Source of the DNA: Shimazuella kribbensis DSM 45090
GTDB lineage: Bacteria > Bacillota > Bacilli > Thermoactinomycetales > Thermoactinomycetaceae
Direction: 5' to 3'
DNA: 64,000 bases
Assembly: GCF_000428065.1 (NCBI RefSeq)
Contig: NZ_ATZF01000017.1
Location: forward strand, 20,328-84,327
Each line of letters begins with the position of its first letter. The stretch's first letter is position 1. Shown here one piece after another: positions 36,192 through 45,040 of this stretch. Under the pieces are notes generated by a model. It was not told the origin of the DNA. It worked only from the letters and a program-made list of their open reading frames with translations, and made no database searches. The position numbers and the translations under genes were made by a program.

Positions 36192-36938
36192 CTGTGGTAT
36201 CATCGATTTCCTCCTATGCACAAACGTCAAGGAAGACTGATTTGTTTTCATCATGCAGGAGGCAATCCTCATGTATTTCAATCTTGGTCGAATTGGTTAG
36301 GTTCTACGCTTGAATTGGTATCGATAGCTTTACCTGGACATGGTACCCGATACCGAGAAGAGCTCATTCCTCATGCAGAAGCGCTTGCTACAGCGGTTAT
36401 ACCGCATATTTTACCCTTTTTTGATGAACCTGTATTTTTTTTAGGACATAGTATGGGTGCTTCGATTGCTTTGGAAACAGTCAGACAATTAGTACACTTG
36501 GATGCTAGGCCAAATCGTTTGTATATCGTTGGGGCATTTCCACCTCATGTAACAAGACCGAGAATATCAAACCAATCAGATAAGGATTTTCTTCAAGCGA
36601 TATATAAATTAGGTGGCATGCCAAAAGAATTTTTTGATGATCCAGATCTGATGAGCTATCTTCTGCCTATTTTGCGTAACGATTTCCTATTAACAGAATC
36701 CTATCAGCAAACAATTCAATCATTAGATTGTCCTTTAACTGTGTATGGCGGGGACAAAGATATTGTTCCTCAGTCAGCTTTGATCAGATGGGAGGAAATA
36801 AACCCAAAACAATTTTGTTATCATATATTTAAAGGAAATCACTTCTTTTTACATGAAAATCATGATGCTTTCCGTGCGACATTTTACCGTTCTATTCAAG
36901 AGCAAATCGATAGTAACAATCAAACTCGTTATGCTTAA
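36192..36938 (+). CDS. Type II thioesterase
   Basis: About 248 aa. Alpha/beta hydrolase of the GrsT/SrfAD type: LICFHHAGGNPHVFQSW near the start, GHSMGAS with the nucleophile Ser, a VYGGDKDIVP Asp region and GNHFFL with the His. It can hydrolyse misloaded or finished chains from the PKS. The start is unsure. The frame reaches an ATG at 36141 inside the PKS, but the GGGAGGG at the PKS end points to a CTG at 36192, three bases after the PKS stop and a normal length for the family. Confidence 0.88.
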   Translation: MWYHRFPPMHKRQGRLICFHHAGGNPHVFQSWSNWLGSTLELVSIALPGHGTRYREELIPHAEALATAVIPHILPFFDEPVFFLGHSMGASIALETVRQLVHLDARPNRLYIVGAFPPHVTRPRISNQSDKDFLQAIYKLGGMPKEFFDDPDLMSYLLPILRNDFLLTESYQQTIQSLDCPLTVYGGDKDIVPQSALIRWEEINPKQFCYHIFKGNHFFLHENHDAFRATFYRSIQEQIDSNNQTRYA

Positions 36939-36947
36939 ACAAACAGT

Positions 36948-36974
36948 AAAGTGCTTGGGTATTCCAAGCACTTT
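36948..36974 (+). terminator. Terminator of the polyketide operon
   Basis: A perfect 11-bp stem AAAGTGCTTGG/CCAAGCACTTT with a five-base loop. It also has a T/A-rich flank towards the minus-strand hemL gene. Confidence 0.8.
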
Positions 36975-37031
36975 CTAGATTTATTGTTCTATTTTTTAAA
37001 AGAATGTTATTACTTAAAACAATTTTCTTAT

Positions 37032-38321
37032 TTAAACTAAACGACCAAAAGAATTATGTACAGAATCAATTGTTTTCTGTATATCTTCGTTGCTGTGTGC
37101 AGTGGTTAAAAACCAAGCTTCGTACTTAGATGGAGCTAGATAGATCCCCTGCTCCAACATAAGCTGGAAAAATCGGCCGAAAAGTTTACTGTCTGATTTT
37201 TGTGCTCCTTCGTAATCGATAACTGGCTCATCGCAAAAATAAACCGTTAATGCTCCACCTTGCCGGTTTACTTGTATCGTAATGTTATATTTTTTGGCAG
37301 CATCCCATATGCCTGCTTCCAATTGTTTACCCATTTCGGTTAAACGATCGTACGTTCCTGCTTTGGATAATTCGGAAAGACAAGCTATGCCAGCAGAGAT
37401 GGAAAGTGGATTGCCAGCCATTGTTCCAGCTTGGTACATTGGTCCCATTGGTGCGACCTTTTCCATGATTTTTCTCTTCCCGCCATAAGCTCCGATCGGC
37501 AGACCTCCTCCGATAATTTTCCCCAATGCAGTTAGATCTGGTTCTACTTTATATAAAGTTTGTACACCACCAAAATGAAAACGAAATGCTGTGATTACTT
37601 CGTCATATATGACAAGTGCCCCAGCTTCATGTGTGAGCTTGTTTACCTGTTCTAAGAAAGATGGCTCAGGAGCTACAATTCCAAAGTTACCAACTAATGG
37701 CTCTACTAATACTCCAGCAACTTGGTCACCCCAGTGTTCCAATGCTTGTGCTAGTGCATCTGGATCATTAAATGGAACCGTGATTACTTCCCCTGCTATA
37801 CTAGCTGGAATTCCTGCACTATCAGGGATTCCTAGTGTAGAAGGACCTGATCCAGCGGCTACAAGTACGAGATCAGAATGTCCATGATAACAGCCAGCAA
37901 ATTTGATTATTTTATCTCTTCCTGTGTACGCTCGAGCTAATCGTATCGTTGTCATGACAGCCTCTGTACCACTATTTACAAAACGAATTTGTTCCATTGA
38001 AGGAATCGCATTTCGAATCATGTGAGCAAATTGGACTTCTTTTTCGGTTGGAGTACCATAAAGAATGCCTTGTTCAGCTACTTCTTGAATCGCATTTGTC
38101 ACGGTAGGATGAGCATGTCCGAGAATAACAGGGCCGAAAGCTGCTAAGTAATCGATATATTGGTTACCGTCTTCATCCCAAAAATATGCACCTTTTGCTT
38201 TCTTCATAAAAATAGGGTAATCTCCACCGACTGCACGAAAAGAGCGAGAAGGGCTGTTTACGCCTCCTACAATTACGTCTAGTGCATCTTGGTAGAGTGT
38301 CTGTGATGTTGTTGTTTTCAT
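37032..38321 (-). CDS. hemL: Glutamate-1-semialdehyde 2,1-aminomutase
   Basis: 429 aa, PLP enzyme making 5-aminolevulinate for heme. Motifs are [15 protein letters not shown] at the start, [39 protein letters not shown] and [19 protein letters not shown] with the PLP Lys. Full length. It stands alone here, outside a hem operon, and its place between ygaC and bcp equals that of gsaB, the second copy in B. subtilis, so this is probably the gsaB paralogue. Confidence 0.94.
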   Translation of the reverse strand: MKTTTSQTLYQDALDVIVGGVNSPSRSFRAVGGDYPIFMKKAKGAYFWDEDGNQYIDYLAAFGPVILGHAHPTVTNAIQEVAEQGILYGTPTEKEVQFAHMIRNAIPSMEQIRFVNSGTEAVMTTIRLARAYTGRDKIIKFAGCYHGHSDLVLVAAGSGPSTLGIPDSAGIPASIAGEVITVPFNDPDALAQALEHWGDQVAGVLVEPLVGNFGIVAPEPSFLEQVNKLTHEAGALVIYDEVITAFRFHFGGVQTLYKVEPDLTALGKIIGGGLPIGAYGGKRKIMEKVAPMGPMYQAGTMAGNPLSISAGIACLSELSKAGTYDRLTEMGKQLEAGIWDAAKKYNITIQVNRQGGALTVYFCDEPVIDYEGAQKSDSKLFGRFFQLMLEQGIYLAPSKYEAWFLTTAHSNEDIQKTIDSVHNSFGRLV

Positions 38322-38600
38322 TCTAAATCCCCTTTCTACAACCGATATTATACCTTAGTTTTAAAAATGACCTCTACTATATGGTAATGAAGTTACATGT
38401 GTTCTTAAATCTAGGTACTTCAAGGAACTTCTGAGATAATGGTCCATACCAGCCTTAAGAAGTAACTCTATAAGATTCATATAGGAATAAATAATAAGAC
38501 AGAGAGGAGTGTATGATAAAGAAGAATAAAAGAAATGCCTTTAAACGACTGACTGGATCTGTTTGAAGACAGATCCAGTCAGTCGTTGCTCTGTTAGGAG
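38322..38600. other. Intergenic region hemL / MFS with long hairpin
   Basis: Contains the hemL upstream region and the 19-bp hairpin at 38544-38587. No gene is seen. Confidence 0.5.
38544..38587 (-). terminator. 19-bp perfect hairpin, probable MFS terminator
   Basis: Arms 38544-38562 and 38569-38587 pair perfectly over 19 bp around a six-base loop. On the minus strand it is followed by TTTAAAGG. It starts 13 bases after a TAG at 38601-38603, the end of the open tail described for the MFS gene. The T tail is weak for such a long stem. Confidence 0.6.
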
Positions 38601-38741
38601 CTAGATTGGATTGCCTACACTAACTGGATTGGGTGTAAAAAATCCAGCTTCGTAGACCATCCTAGACCTCTCAAGTTCGAGGATTTCTTGTTGTGAAGGG
38701 TCTTCCAACACTTCCAAGATTTGTACAGCTGTTAGGTATTG
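38601..38741 (-). other. In-frame coding tail after the MFS stop codon
   Basis: Directly after the MFS TAG (38744-38742), the same frame stays open for 46 codons to a second TAG at 38601. It reads like protein (QYLTAVQILEVLEDPSQQEI, then LELERSRMVYEAGFF). The terminator-like hairpin follows. This is probably the true C-terminus of the ancestral gene. Confidence 0.5.
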
Positions 38742-40385
38742 CTACAAAATCTTGGATTTTGGACCAAATGAATTGAATGTTCTGGAAGACCAGAAAACCA
38801 GATTGGAGTACTCTAGCTTTGTCTGATACTCCTGTACACTGGTCTCTGGGTTCCACCAGGTTCCCAAATCCATACGGTTTTGAATATTTTCCCGATCGAT
38901 TTGTTCCAAGAGATCTGTTAGCCTCCTGCGAAGTTGACAGATCATCTCTTTGAGGCGAGTATATCTCCCTGTACAGTTCCCTGTACTTCCTACAACTTCT
39001 AGGAGGCAAAGTGCAAGTGCAATATTTTTTGTCTCATGCACGAGAACTTCAGGGTCAGGATTAGACTCTTTTGGGTCATCAGCGAGTTGTTGCTTGAGGT
39101 GTTGAATTTCCTTCAGGTATTTCTGGTCAGAGGAACTTCCTCTCTCAAATTTTGTTACTTCAAAAGCAGCTTGATACTTCAGTCGGAACAGGTCCCTTTG
39201 CTGTTGAATGGTTGAAAGTTCTTTTTTGTGAGTTTTCGATTCAATCCAGTAGAGAAGAAATGCTGAGATCACCAGCAAGGGGATGAGGGAGACCCACATA
39301 TTGGCTCTCAAGATACCCCACATCACACCAGCGTAAATGGTACCGATGACTGCACCAAGTCCCCTAAGGAAACCTGAGGTTGCATATCCAGCACCAAGCT
39401 GCCTTCGTTGTACTTGCTTGTTGATCTCTTCGGAAAGGCTGAGGCTACTTGCAGCCATAACAATCCCGATCATCATTCCAGCTACCAAAAGGAGCCAGAA
39501 AGGTCTGCCAATCCGGATCAAGATCAGGCTTCCGATCAGGATTAGGATACTCCATCCCATGACACTGCGATAGCTTCTACTGACCACTACCTTCGGAATT
39601 ACGGTGATAGAGGCGATGCCATTCGCTACGGTCGAAGTGAAGAGGATCAGACCTGCTGATTCCTTTCCTACATAGAGAGAAAAGTAGGTAAGGAACGCCA
39701 AGTAGCAAGCAGAGATGCCGACTACAGGAAGGGTGATAAAAAAGGAATCTCTTTCGATTAGCCTTTTTGTACCATTAGAAAAAGTGAGAAACGCTCTTTT
39801 AATCAGCGTTACGACTCTTTCCCTCAAGGTCATCTCCATGTCGCTGACAAGAGCAATCCCCCCAAATACCAAGAGGACAGATACAGCCCCAATTCCAATT
39901 GCAGTGAACCAAAGCAGAAAAGGCTTGTCCGCGATCTGGAGTCCAAAGAACATAGCAATTCCTGATCCCACATAGGTACTTGCTGCTCTGTAACCGTGGA
40001 TTTGTGCTTGAAACTTGGGATCCGAAGGAAGGCTTGTCCGCATCAAGACAGTAAAAGCATTTACTACCAGCGAAAATACGATCGCGATCAAGATTCGAAC
40101 GATCATATATTCTCTAGTAGTATGAGCTAGGGGATACAGAGCAATCATTCCAGTAAGGATAGGGAGGAAAATGAGTACTAGCTTCTTCGCACCATACCGA
40201 TCCGTTACCCTTCCGAAGAGGAGTCCACAGATCAAGCAAGTGAACAAGAAACTAGACATAATCAACCCCACTGACATGCCTTGCTCATCGAGCAAAATAT
40301 GCAAGGCTTGACCAATAAGGTCATTGATCGTGACAATGATAATCATCTGGCCGACCATAAGGGGTACTAGTCTCAACCAATGCAT
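38742..40385 (-). CDS. MFS transporter with C-terminal helical extension, interrupted 3' end
   Basis: 547 aa as read. Twelve helices, with FGRVTDRYGAKKLVL as the family loop-2 motif, span about 10-395. A soluble helical region follows, with several basic/acidic heptads (about 400-510), unusual for MFS. The last 15 residues before the stop look out of frame; a neighbouring frame reads FQNIQFIWSKIQDF there, and the original frame resumes protein-like text after the TAG. Two nearby compensating indels, or a single nonsense change, would explain it. G and C are visibly commoner than in neighbours, as in the MATE gene at 58596. Confidence 0.8.
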   Translation of the reverse strand: MHWLRLVPLMVGQMIIIVTINDLIGQALHILLDEQGMSVGLIMSSFLFTCLICGLLFGRVTDRYGAKKLVLIFLPILTGMIALYPLAHTTREYMIVRILIAIVFSLVVNAFTVLMRTSLPSDPKFQAQIHGYRAASTYVGSGIAMFFGLQIADKPFLLWFTAIGIGAVSVLLVFGGIALVSDMEMTLRERVVTLIKRAFLTFSNGTKRLIERDSFFITLPVVGISACYLAFLTYFSLYVGKESAGLILFTSTVANGIASITVIPKVVVSRSYRSVMGWSILILIGSLILIRIGRPFWLLLVAGMMIGIVMAASSLSLSEEINKQVQRRQLGAGYATSGFLRGLGAVIGTIYAGVMWGILRANMWVSLIPLLVISAFLLYWIESKTHKKELSTIQQQRDLFRLKYQAAFEVTKFERGSSSDQKYLKEIQHLKQQLADDPKESNPDPEVLVHETKNIALALCLLEVVGSTGNCTGRYTRLKEMICQLRRRLTDLLEQIDRENIQNRMDLGTWWNPETSVQEYQTKLEYSNLVFWSSRTFNSFGPKSKIL

Positions 40386-40725
40386 GGAAGTTCCTTTGAT
40401 TGGTGATGGAAAAGATCTATAAATATTTTACTAAAATTTCTGCCATAAAAAAAGAAAATTCCGTTTTGATTTGAGAGATAGTGGTTTCAGTAACACAGAA
40501 GAGTTATGAAGAGGACAGGAGGAAATAGGAGAAATAAGTTATTTCTACGTTTTCAGCAGTAGTTCTTGGTAGAAAAAATAGTAAGAGAAAAGGGTAGTAT
40601 CCAAAATGGATTTTGAAGTAAATGAAGAATAAATATTATGATTCATGCTCTATTTTCACCTAAATTAATATTGAATATTTTCGAAATAAATATTCATCTC
40701 TATTTATTTATGGTAGAATAAAGTT
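40386..40725. other. AT-rich intergenic region
   Basis: Upstream region of the MFS gene. No gene is seen. A TAGAAT box at 40713-40718 may start the RNA described next. Confidence 0.4.
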
Positions 40726-40911
40726 GTTATTGAATATTTCTAGGAGGTCAATAAGATTTCGCAGAATGAATGCGAGGGTATTTGAGGAATAGTTTGGGAA
40801 ACAAATGATTTTTTTGCAATAATGCGAACGATTACATTTGCCAATATGAAGATGGTATATAGAGGATAGTCCACACCAAAACTGCTGTGTATTCAGCAGT
40901 TTTTTCTTTTT
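40726..40911 (+). ncRNA. Candidate small RNA ending in an intrinsic terminator
   Basis: No protein frame fits, but the stretch ends in a strong terminator: AACTGCTG/CAGCAGTT (40880-40901) then TTTTTTCTTTTT. Inside are short stems (TCGCA/TGCGA near 40757; TTTG/CAAA near 40790). The segment TAGAGGATAGTCCAC resembles the P4 motif GAGGAAAGTCC of RNase P RNA and is preceded by a small hairpin, as in RNase P. It is far too short for a complete RNase P. The start is a guess from a TAGAAT box. Confidence 0.4.
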
Positions 40912-41196
40912 GTTCATTTGTAGAGAAATGGTTATATGTAGCTGCCGAAGCGGAACAGGCAGGTCAGATGGATCAAACATTAATACTACATTAATCCAGA
41001 TCGAAAACTACAAATAATGTAAATGATTACAAATTTATTAAAATTCATCATAAGAAATCGATTCCACTTTATTTTGGGGATTATGTAGTTCTTTCTGTGT
41101 ATTGTGAAAGCATCCGTTCTTATGATATCCTAAAACTATTCACTCATTTTCTCTTATTATTTTACAAATTTTGCTGGTGAAGGAGGAGGTTGTAGC
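40912..41196. other. Upstream region of the pseudokinase gene
   Basis: About 285 AT-rich bases. A strong GGAGGAGG site lies 7-14 bases before the ATG at 41197. No other feature is seen. Confidence 0.4.
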
Positions 41197-44175
41197 ATGG
41201 CTTTCTTTAAAGTTGGCGATGTTTATCGACAAAGATATTTAATTGAGAGCGTTGTTCCCTTCTTTCAAGGTGAACTGGCGATTGCAGTATATGAAGAAAA
41301 TCGATATTACTTACAATCCGCAAGTTTAAATAGACAAGCTCCACTACGAGCAATTACACAGTACCGAAATTTAAAATTGCCACAAGTGATCCCATATTTA
41401 GACGTTTTCGATGAACCAAATATGTTAGTATTTATTCGACCATACGTAGAAATACGACCACTACGCGAAATTATTACTTCTCAAGAATTGTCCGAAGAAC
41501 AAGTTGTAAAATGGACTCGGGAACTTTTACATGTGGAGGCTGTTCTTCGTTCTAAACCGATGGCCATGTATCTGCTTTTGGACTTGAGAAACGTAGGTGT
41601 TGACAGCCAAAATAATTTGAAAGTCTTTTTCTGTGGCTTGGAACAAATTATGGTATATGAATCTAAGTTGGATTGGGGAACTTTTATTTACAGCATGTTA
41701 TCGGGACAATTTTTAGACGGACCCATTTTAAAATTGCCTCGGAATTTCAAAGTATCCAGACCCATGTCTCGACTTATCCAAAAATCTTTTAAAGAGTATG
41801 GTGTTCCAGCTGTATTGGAGCAAGTAGAGATTTTTGAGAGTAAAAATACGAGTGGAGGTATCTTGAGCAAACTTTGGGGAGAAAAAAAGGAGGAGAATGC
41901 CCAACTCCTTATCCCAAATGCGAACCATAATAAACAAGATATGTACACAGTCACTGGAAGCAGACCGATCTATAGGACAGATCAAATTTCGGAATCTAGT
42001 AACAATCAAGGGAGCACATCTTATTCGACTGTTTCTGTTACGGACGAACTGGAAAATAATGATGCAGATCAACATCATGTAGCCATTCAAGAAAGGGGTA
42101 GCTTGGTGAAGGAAGATGATAGAAAAGAACAACATACAACTGAAAATACCTTTCAGAATGATCAATCGGAATCTTCTGTGACTACAGTATTTAAAGATGA
42201 TGATCAAGAAATTGAATTGATCGAGATTCCTGTTGAAGAACAAACAGAATTACCTGCTAGTGATTGGGAAAGGAAGCAAGAGGAATTTTTAGAGGAAGAA
42301 CCTCTTGTGGGAGCAAAGGATTCACCAGCTCTTTTTAGCAAGAAAGAAGAGCGAGTGGTGTTTCAGCCACATGAGTCATCAGAGAAAATAGTTTCGTCTA
42401 ATGTAGAAACAGTTTCTGAATCCATTATTAAAACAGTAGAGCCCCTGATCGAAGAAGATATTTTAGATGAAATAATACTAGAAGAAAAACCAGCAGAAGT
42501 GAAAGCGGAACAAGAAGAAACAAGCAAAGAAAAAGTGGAACCCGAGGAAAAGGATGGTAAAGAGAAAAAAAGAAAAACACGTCCAGCTGTAAATCAAACA
42601 ACGGTTAAAGTTTCTCCAGCACTTGCCCAGCTTGAGGGTCAAGATTTAACTCAATCTTTTGTTTTGAAGCTGAACAAGCAGCAAGAAGAACTAGAACAAG
42701 AACAACAAGAACGTTTAAAAAAGATGCGCGAAGAATATGAACGTCGCGAGCAAGAACTTATTGAACAGCATCGTAAAAAGTTGGAAGAAGAGCAAAAACG
42801 ATTGCTGGAAGAGCAACGAAAAAAGCTAGAACTGCAACAGCAAGAACTGTTAAAGAAGAAACGGGAAGAACTTGCTAGATTGGAAAAAGAGGCTCAACTT
42901 GCCAAAGAACGGAAACAAATGGAAGAACGCAGGAAAGCAAAACTAGCCGAAGCAAGAAAACAGTTTGAAGCCAAACAAAAACTTGTTTTAGAGCAGGAAG
43001 AAAAAGCATTTCAAGAACGACAAGAAGCTTTGCTTGCACAATTACTAGCAGAATATGAACAGCGAAAAACTGTTTTGTTAAAGCAACAAGAAGAAGAATA
43101 CCAAGCAAGAACAAAAGCGCAATTAGCTGCACTTACAACGGAATGGGAACAGGTAGAGGCTGAAAGCATAACTGTTGACAATGTAACAAACCAAATCGAA
43201 GCTGAAATAATGACAAACCAAGTAACAGAAGATACAGAAAAAAGCATGGAAGAAGAAGCTGTGCCACTTTGGGAAGAACCAATAGAAACGACCACCATTG
43301 TTGATTCAAATGATAAATCTTTTGAGACACCTCCCAAAATATCTGATCCAGTGGAAGAACCAGTATTTGTAGAAACCGAACCCGTTACGAAAGAAGAAAA
43401 CGATGAGATTGATCATGTATTTGCAGAGGTTTTGCCGGTTAAAGAGCCAGAGGCATTAGTCGAAACAAAAGAAGAAAAAACCGTTTCCAAGAAAGATGAA
43501 CCAAAATCGAAAGGACAAGAACAACCAGCAGAAGCTGTGTTCGTCAAACCAGTAGAAGTAGATATTTCATCGGAAGTAACTACGATCACACCAAAGCCTG
43601 TTGAATCAGAAGACATGGATGAATCAGATGAAGAAGTTTCGGGCGATGATACAGACGAGTCTCAAGAAGCAGCATCTGGTGAAGAAGCACCGAAGAAAAA
43701 ACGTCGTCGAAGAAGACGGAGAAAAAAGAAAAAAACGGATGGAACAGAGGATTTATCTACTCAAGAAACAGGTGTTTCAACAGATGTTGCTACTACGGAT
43801 GAAGTTCATACATCCACACCTGTGAATTCTATGGATGAAGAAAGACGTAAAAGAGAAATAGAGCTTCAACAGATGGAACGAGAACTATTGGAGATGGAGC
43901 AACAAGAAGTAACCATTCCAAAACCTCAAAAGAAAAAAACGATAGAAGAACCAATCAAAAATAACCAACCAACAGCTAATACAAATAAAAACAACAATAC
44001 GGATGCTATTGCTAAGAATCAAGAGAAAACAGAAGAAGAACCCCAAGAGCAAAATACACAGGCACCAGCTGTAGCAAAAAAACCAAAAGTACCAGTAGTG
44101 AAGGATACAACGGAACATGCAACACTGGCTAAGCAGTTCGAGCAGTATTTACAATTATTCAAAAAGAAGAAATAG
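41197..44175 (+). CDS. Pseudokinase-like domain with very long charged coiled coil
   Basis: 992 aa, no signal peptide. Residues 1-210 look like a degraded protein-kinase fold. YRQRYLIESVVPFFQGELAIAVYE stands at the glycine-loop position, and LLLDLRNVGVDSQNNLKVFFCG at the catalytic/DFG loops lacks HRD and DFG. Residues 230-480 are acidic and disordered. Residues 495-650 form an almost unbroken Glu/Lys/Gln coiled coil. Residues 655-830 are acidic again, followed by an Arg/Lys block (about 828-845) and a short helical tail. The two Spo0M genes follow. Function unknown; a cytoplasmic scaffold is a guess. Confidence 0.8.
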   Translation: MAFFKVGDVYRQRYLIESVVPFFQGELAIAVYEENRYYLQSASLNRQAPLRAITQYRNLKLPQVIPYLDVFDEPNMLVFIRPYVEIRPLREIITSQELSEEQVVKWTRELLHVEAVLRSKPMAMYLLLDLRNVGVDSQNNLKVFFCGLEQIMVYESKLDWGTFIYSMLSGQFLDGPILKLPRNFKVSRPMSRLIQKSFKEYGVPAVLEQVEIFESKNTSGGILSKLWGEKKEENAQLLIPNANHNKQDMYTVTGSRPIYRTDQISESSNNQGSTSYSTVSVTDELENNDADQHHVAIQERGSLVKEDDRKEQHTTENTFQNDQSESSVTTVFKDDDQEIELIEIPVEEQTELPASDWERKQEEFLEEEPLVGAKDSPALFSKKEERVVFQPHESSEKIVSSNVETVSESIIKTVEPLIEEDILDEIILEEKPAEVKAEQEETSKEKVEPEEKDGKEKKRKTRPAVNQTTVKVSPALAQLEGQDLTQSFVLKLNKQQEELEQEQQERLKKMREEYERREQELIEQHRKKLEEEQKRLLEEQRKKLELQQQELLKKKREELARLEKEAQLAKERKQMEERRKAKLAEARKQFEAKQKLVLEQEEKAFQERQEALLAQLLAEYEQRKTVLLKQQEEEYQARTKAQLAALTTEWEQVEAESITVDNVTNQIEAEIMTNQVTEDTEKSMEEEAVPLWEEPIETTTIVDSNDKSFETPPKISDPVEEPVFVETEPVTKEENDEIDHVFAEVLPVKEPEALVETKEEKTVSKKDEPKSKGQEQPAEAVFVKPVEVDISSEVTTITPKPVESEDMDESDEEVSGDDTDESQEAASGEEAPKKKRRRRRRRKKKKTDGTEDLSTQETGVSTDVATTDEVHTSTPVNSMDEERRKREIELQQMERELLEMEQQEVTIPKPQKKKTIEEPIKNNQPTANTNKNNNTDAIAKNQEKTEEEPQEQNTQAPAVAKKPKVPVVKDTTEHATLAKQFEQYLQLFKKKK

Positions 44176-44200
44176 GAGGCCAACTGCCTCCTATTTTTTT
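44174..44200 (+). terminator. Intrinsic terminator
   Basis: AGGAGGC/GCCTCCT stem, loop CAACT, then ATTTTTTT. It begins in the stop codon of the 992-aa gene. Confidence 0.85.
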
Positions 44201-44284
44201 GGTAAAATTACTTTTAGGCTTTATCCGATAACCTAATGAGACATGTCTTAAGGCTGTTACTCATTATGAAAGGATGCATTCTTC

Positions 44285-45028
44285 ATGTTTAATTGGATAT
44301 CTAGTGTTGGAATAGGTGCAGCAAAAGTAGATACACATTTAGAAAGAGATCAATATGCACCAGGTGATGTTGCTAGTGGAGAGGTAATGATTATTGGTGG
44401 GATTGGCTCTCAGCAATTTGATCAAATAGAATTACACCTCATGCTACAATACCGTGAGGAAGGAAGTTATAAAAACAAATCATATTTGTCAGAAGTATTT
44501 CGGATATCGGGACCAATTCAAATAGCTGAACATGAAGTGAAACGAATTCCTTTTCAACTAACTTTACCGGAAACTTTACCAATGTCGACTGGTCATTTTC
44601 CTACTTATATTCGAACGGTTTTAGATGCTAAGTTTGCCGTTGATCCAAAGGATGAAGATCGAATTACTCTTCTACCAGCAAAATTGGTTCAACATATTTT
44701 GAAAGTAATCGAAGATGCAGGTTTTATTCTTTATAAAATAGAGAATTTGGAACTAATCAAGAAACCAAAGATTGGTCTTCCATTCATGCAAGTTTTTGTA
44801 TTTCGTCCTGTGGGGAGCAACCATGGTGTGATTGATGAGTATTCCATGGTATTCACACATTCGGCAACTTCCTTTAAAATGGAAATGGAAATTTTAAGAG
44901 CTGAACAAGCATTGCAAAGTACTTTCGAGTGGGATCATCGTGATCCAGAAAATACTTTTCGAATCAATGGTACTTCAGCAGAAGGAAATCCATTTGAAAG
45001 ACTACGATCACTTTTAAAAAGAAAGTAG
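44285..45028 (+). CDS. Spo0M family protein (copy 1)
   Basis: 247 aa. Arrestin-like Spo0M fold: it opens IGAAKVDTHLERDQYAPGDVASGEVMI, then IEVHL-like strands, RIPFQLTLPETLPMST in the middle, and PFMQVFVFRP near 165. Spo0M influences entry into sporulation and cell-cycle events in B. subtilis by an unclear mechanism. It has a GAAAGGA site and its own start after a terminator. The paralogue follows 12 bases later. Confidence 0.9.
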   Translation: MFNWISSVGIGAAKVDTHLERDQYAPGDVASGEVMIIGGIGSQQFDQIELHLMLQYREEGSYKNKSYLSEVFRISGPIQIAEHEVKRIPFQLTLPETLPMSTGHFPTYIRTVLDAKFAVDPKDEDRITLLPAKLVQHILKVIEDAGFILYKIENLELIKKPKIGLPFMQVFVFRPVGSNHGVIDEYSMVFTHSATSFKMEMEILRAEQALQSTFEWDHRDPENTFRINGTSAEGNPFERLRSLLKRK

Positions 45029-45040
45029 GGATCAAGAGCC

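Noticed and set aside
38671..39009. A 112-codon minus-strand frame overlapping the MFS 3' end
   Set aside because: Its upstream part is unlike protein and is a shadow of the MFS frame. Only a short part near 38750-38790 looks coding-like, which I used as evidence for a frameshift.
40726..40911. Full RNase P RNA gene
   Set aside because: Only the P4-like motif matches. The length is under half of a type B RNase P RNA, and the conserved 3' ACAGAAA part is absent.
42875..43337. Minus-strand frames opposite the coiled-coil region
   Set aside because: They mirror Glu/Lys/Gln codons as Leu/Phe/Ser runs; typical shadow frames.
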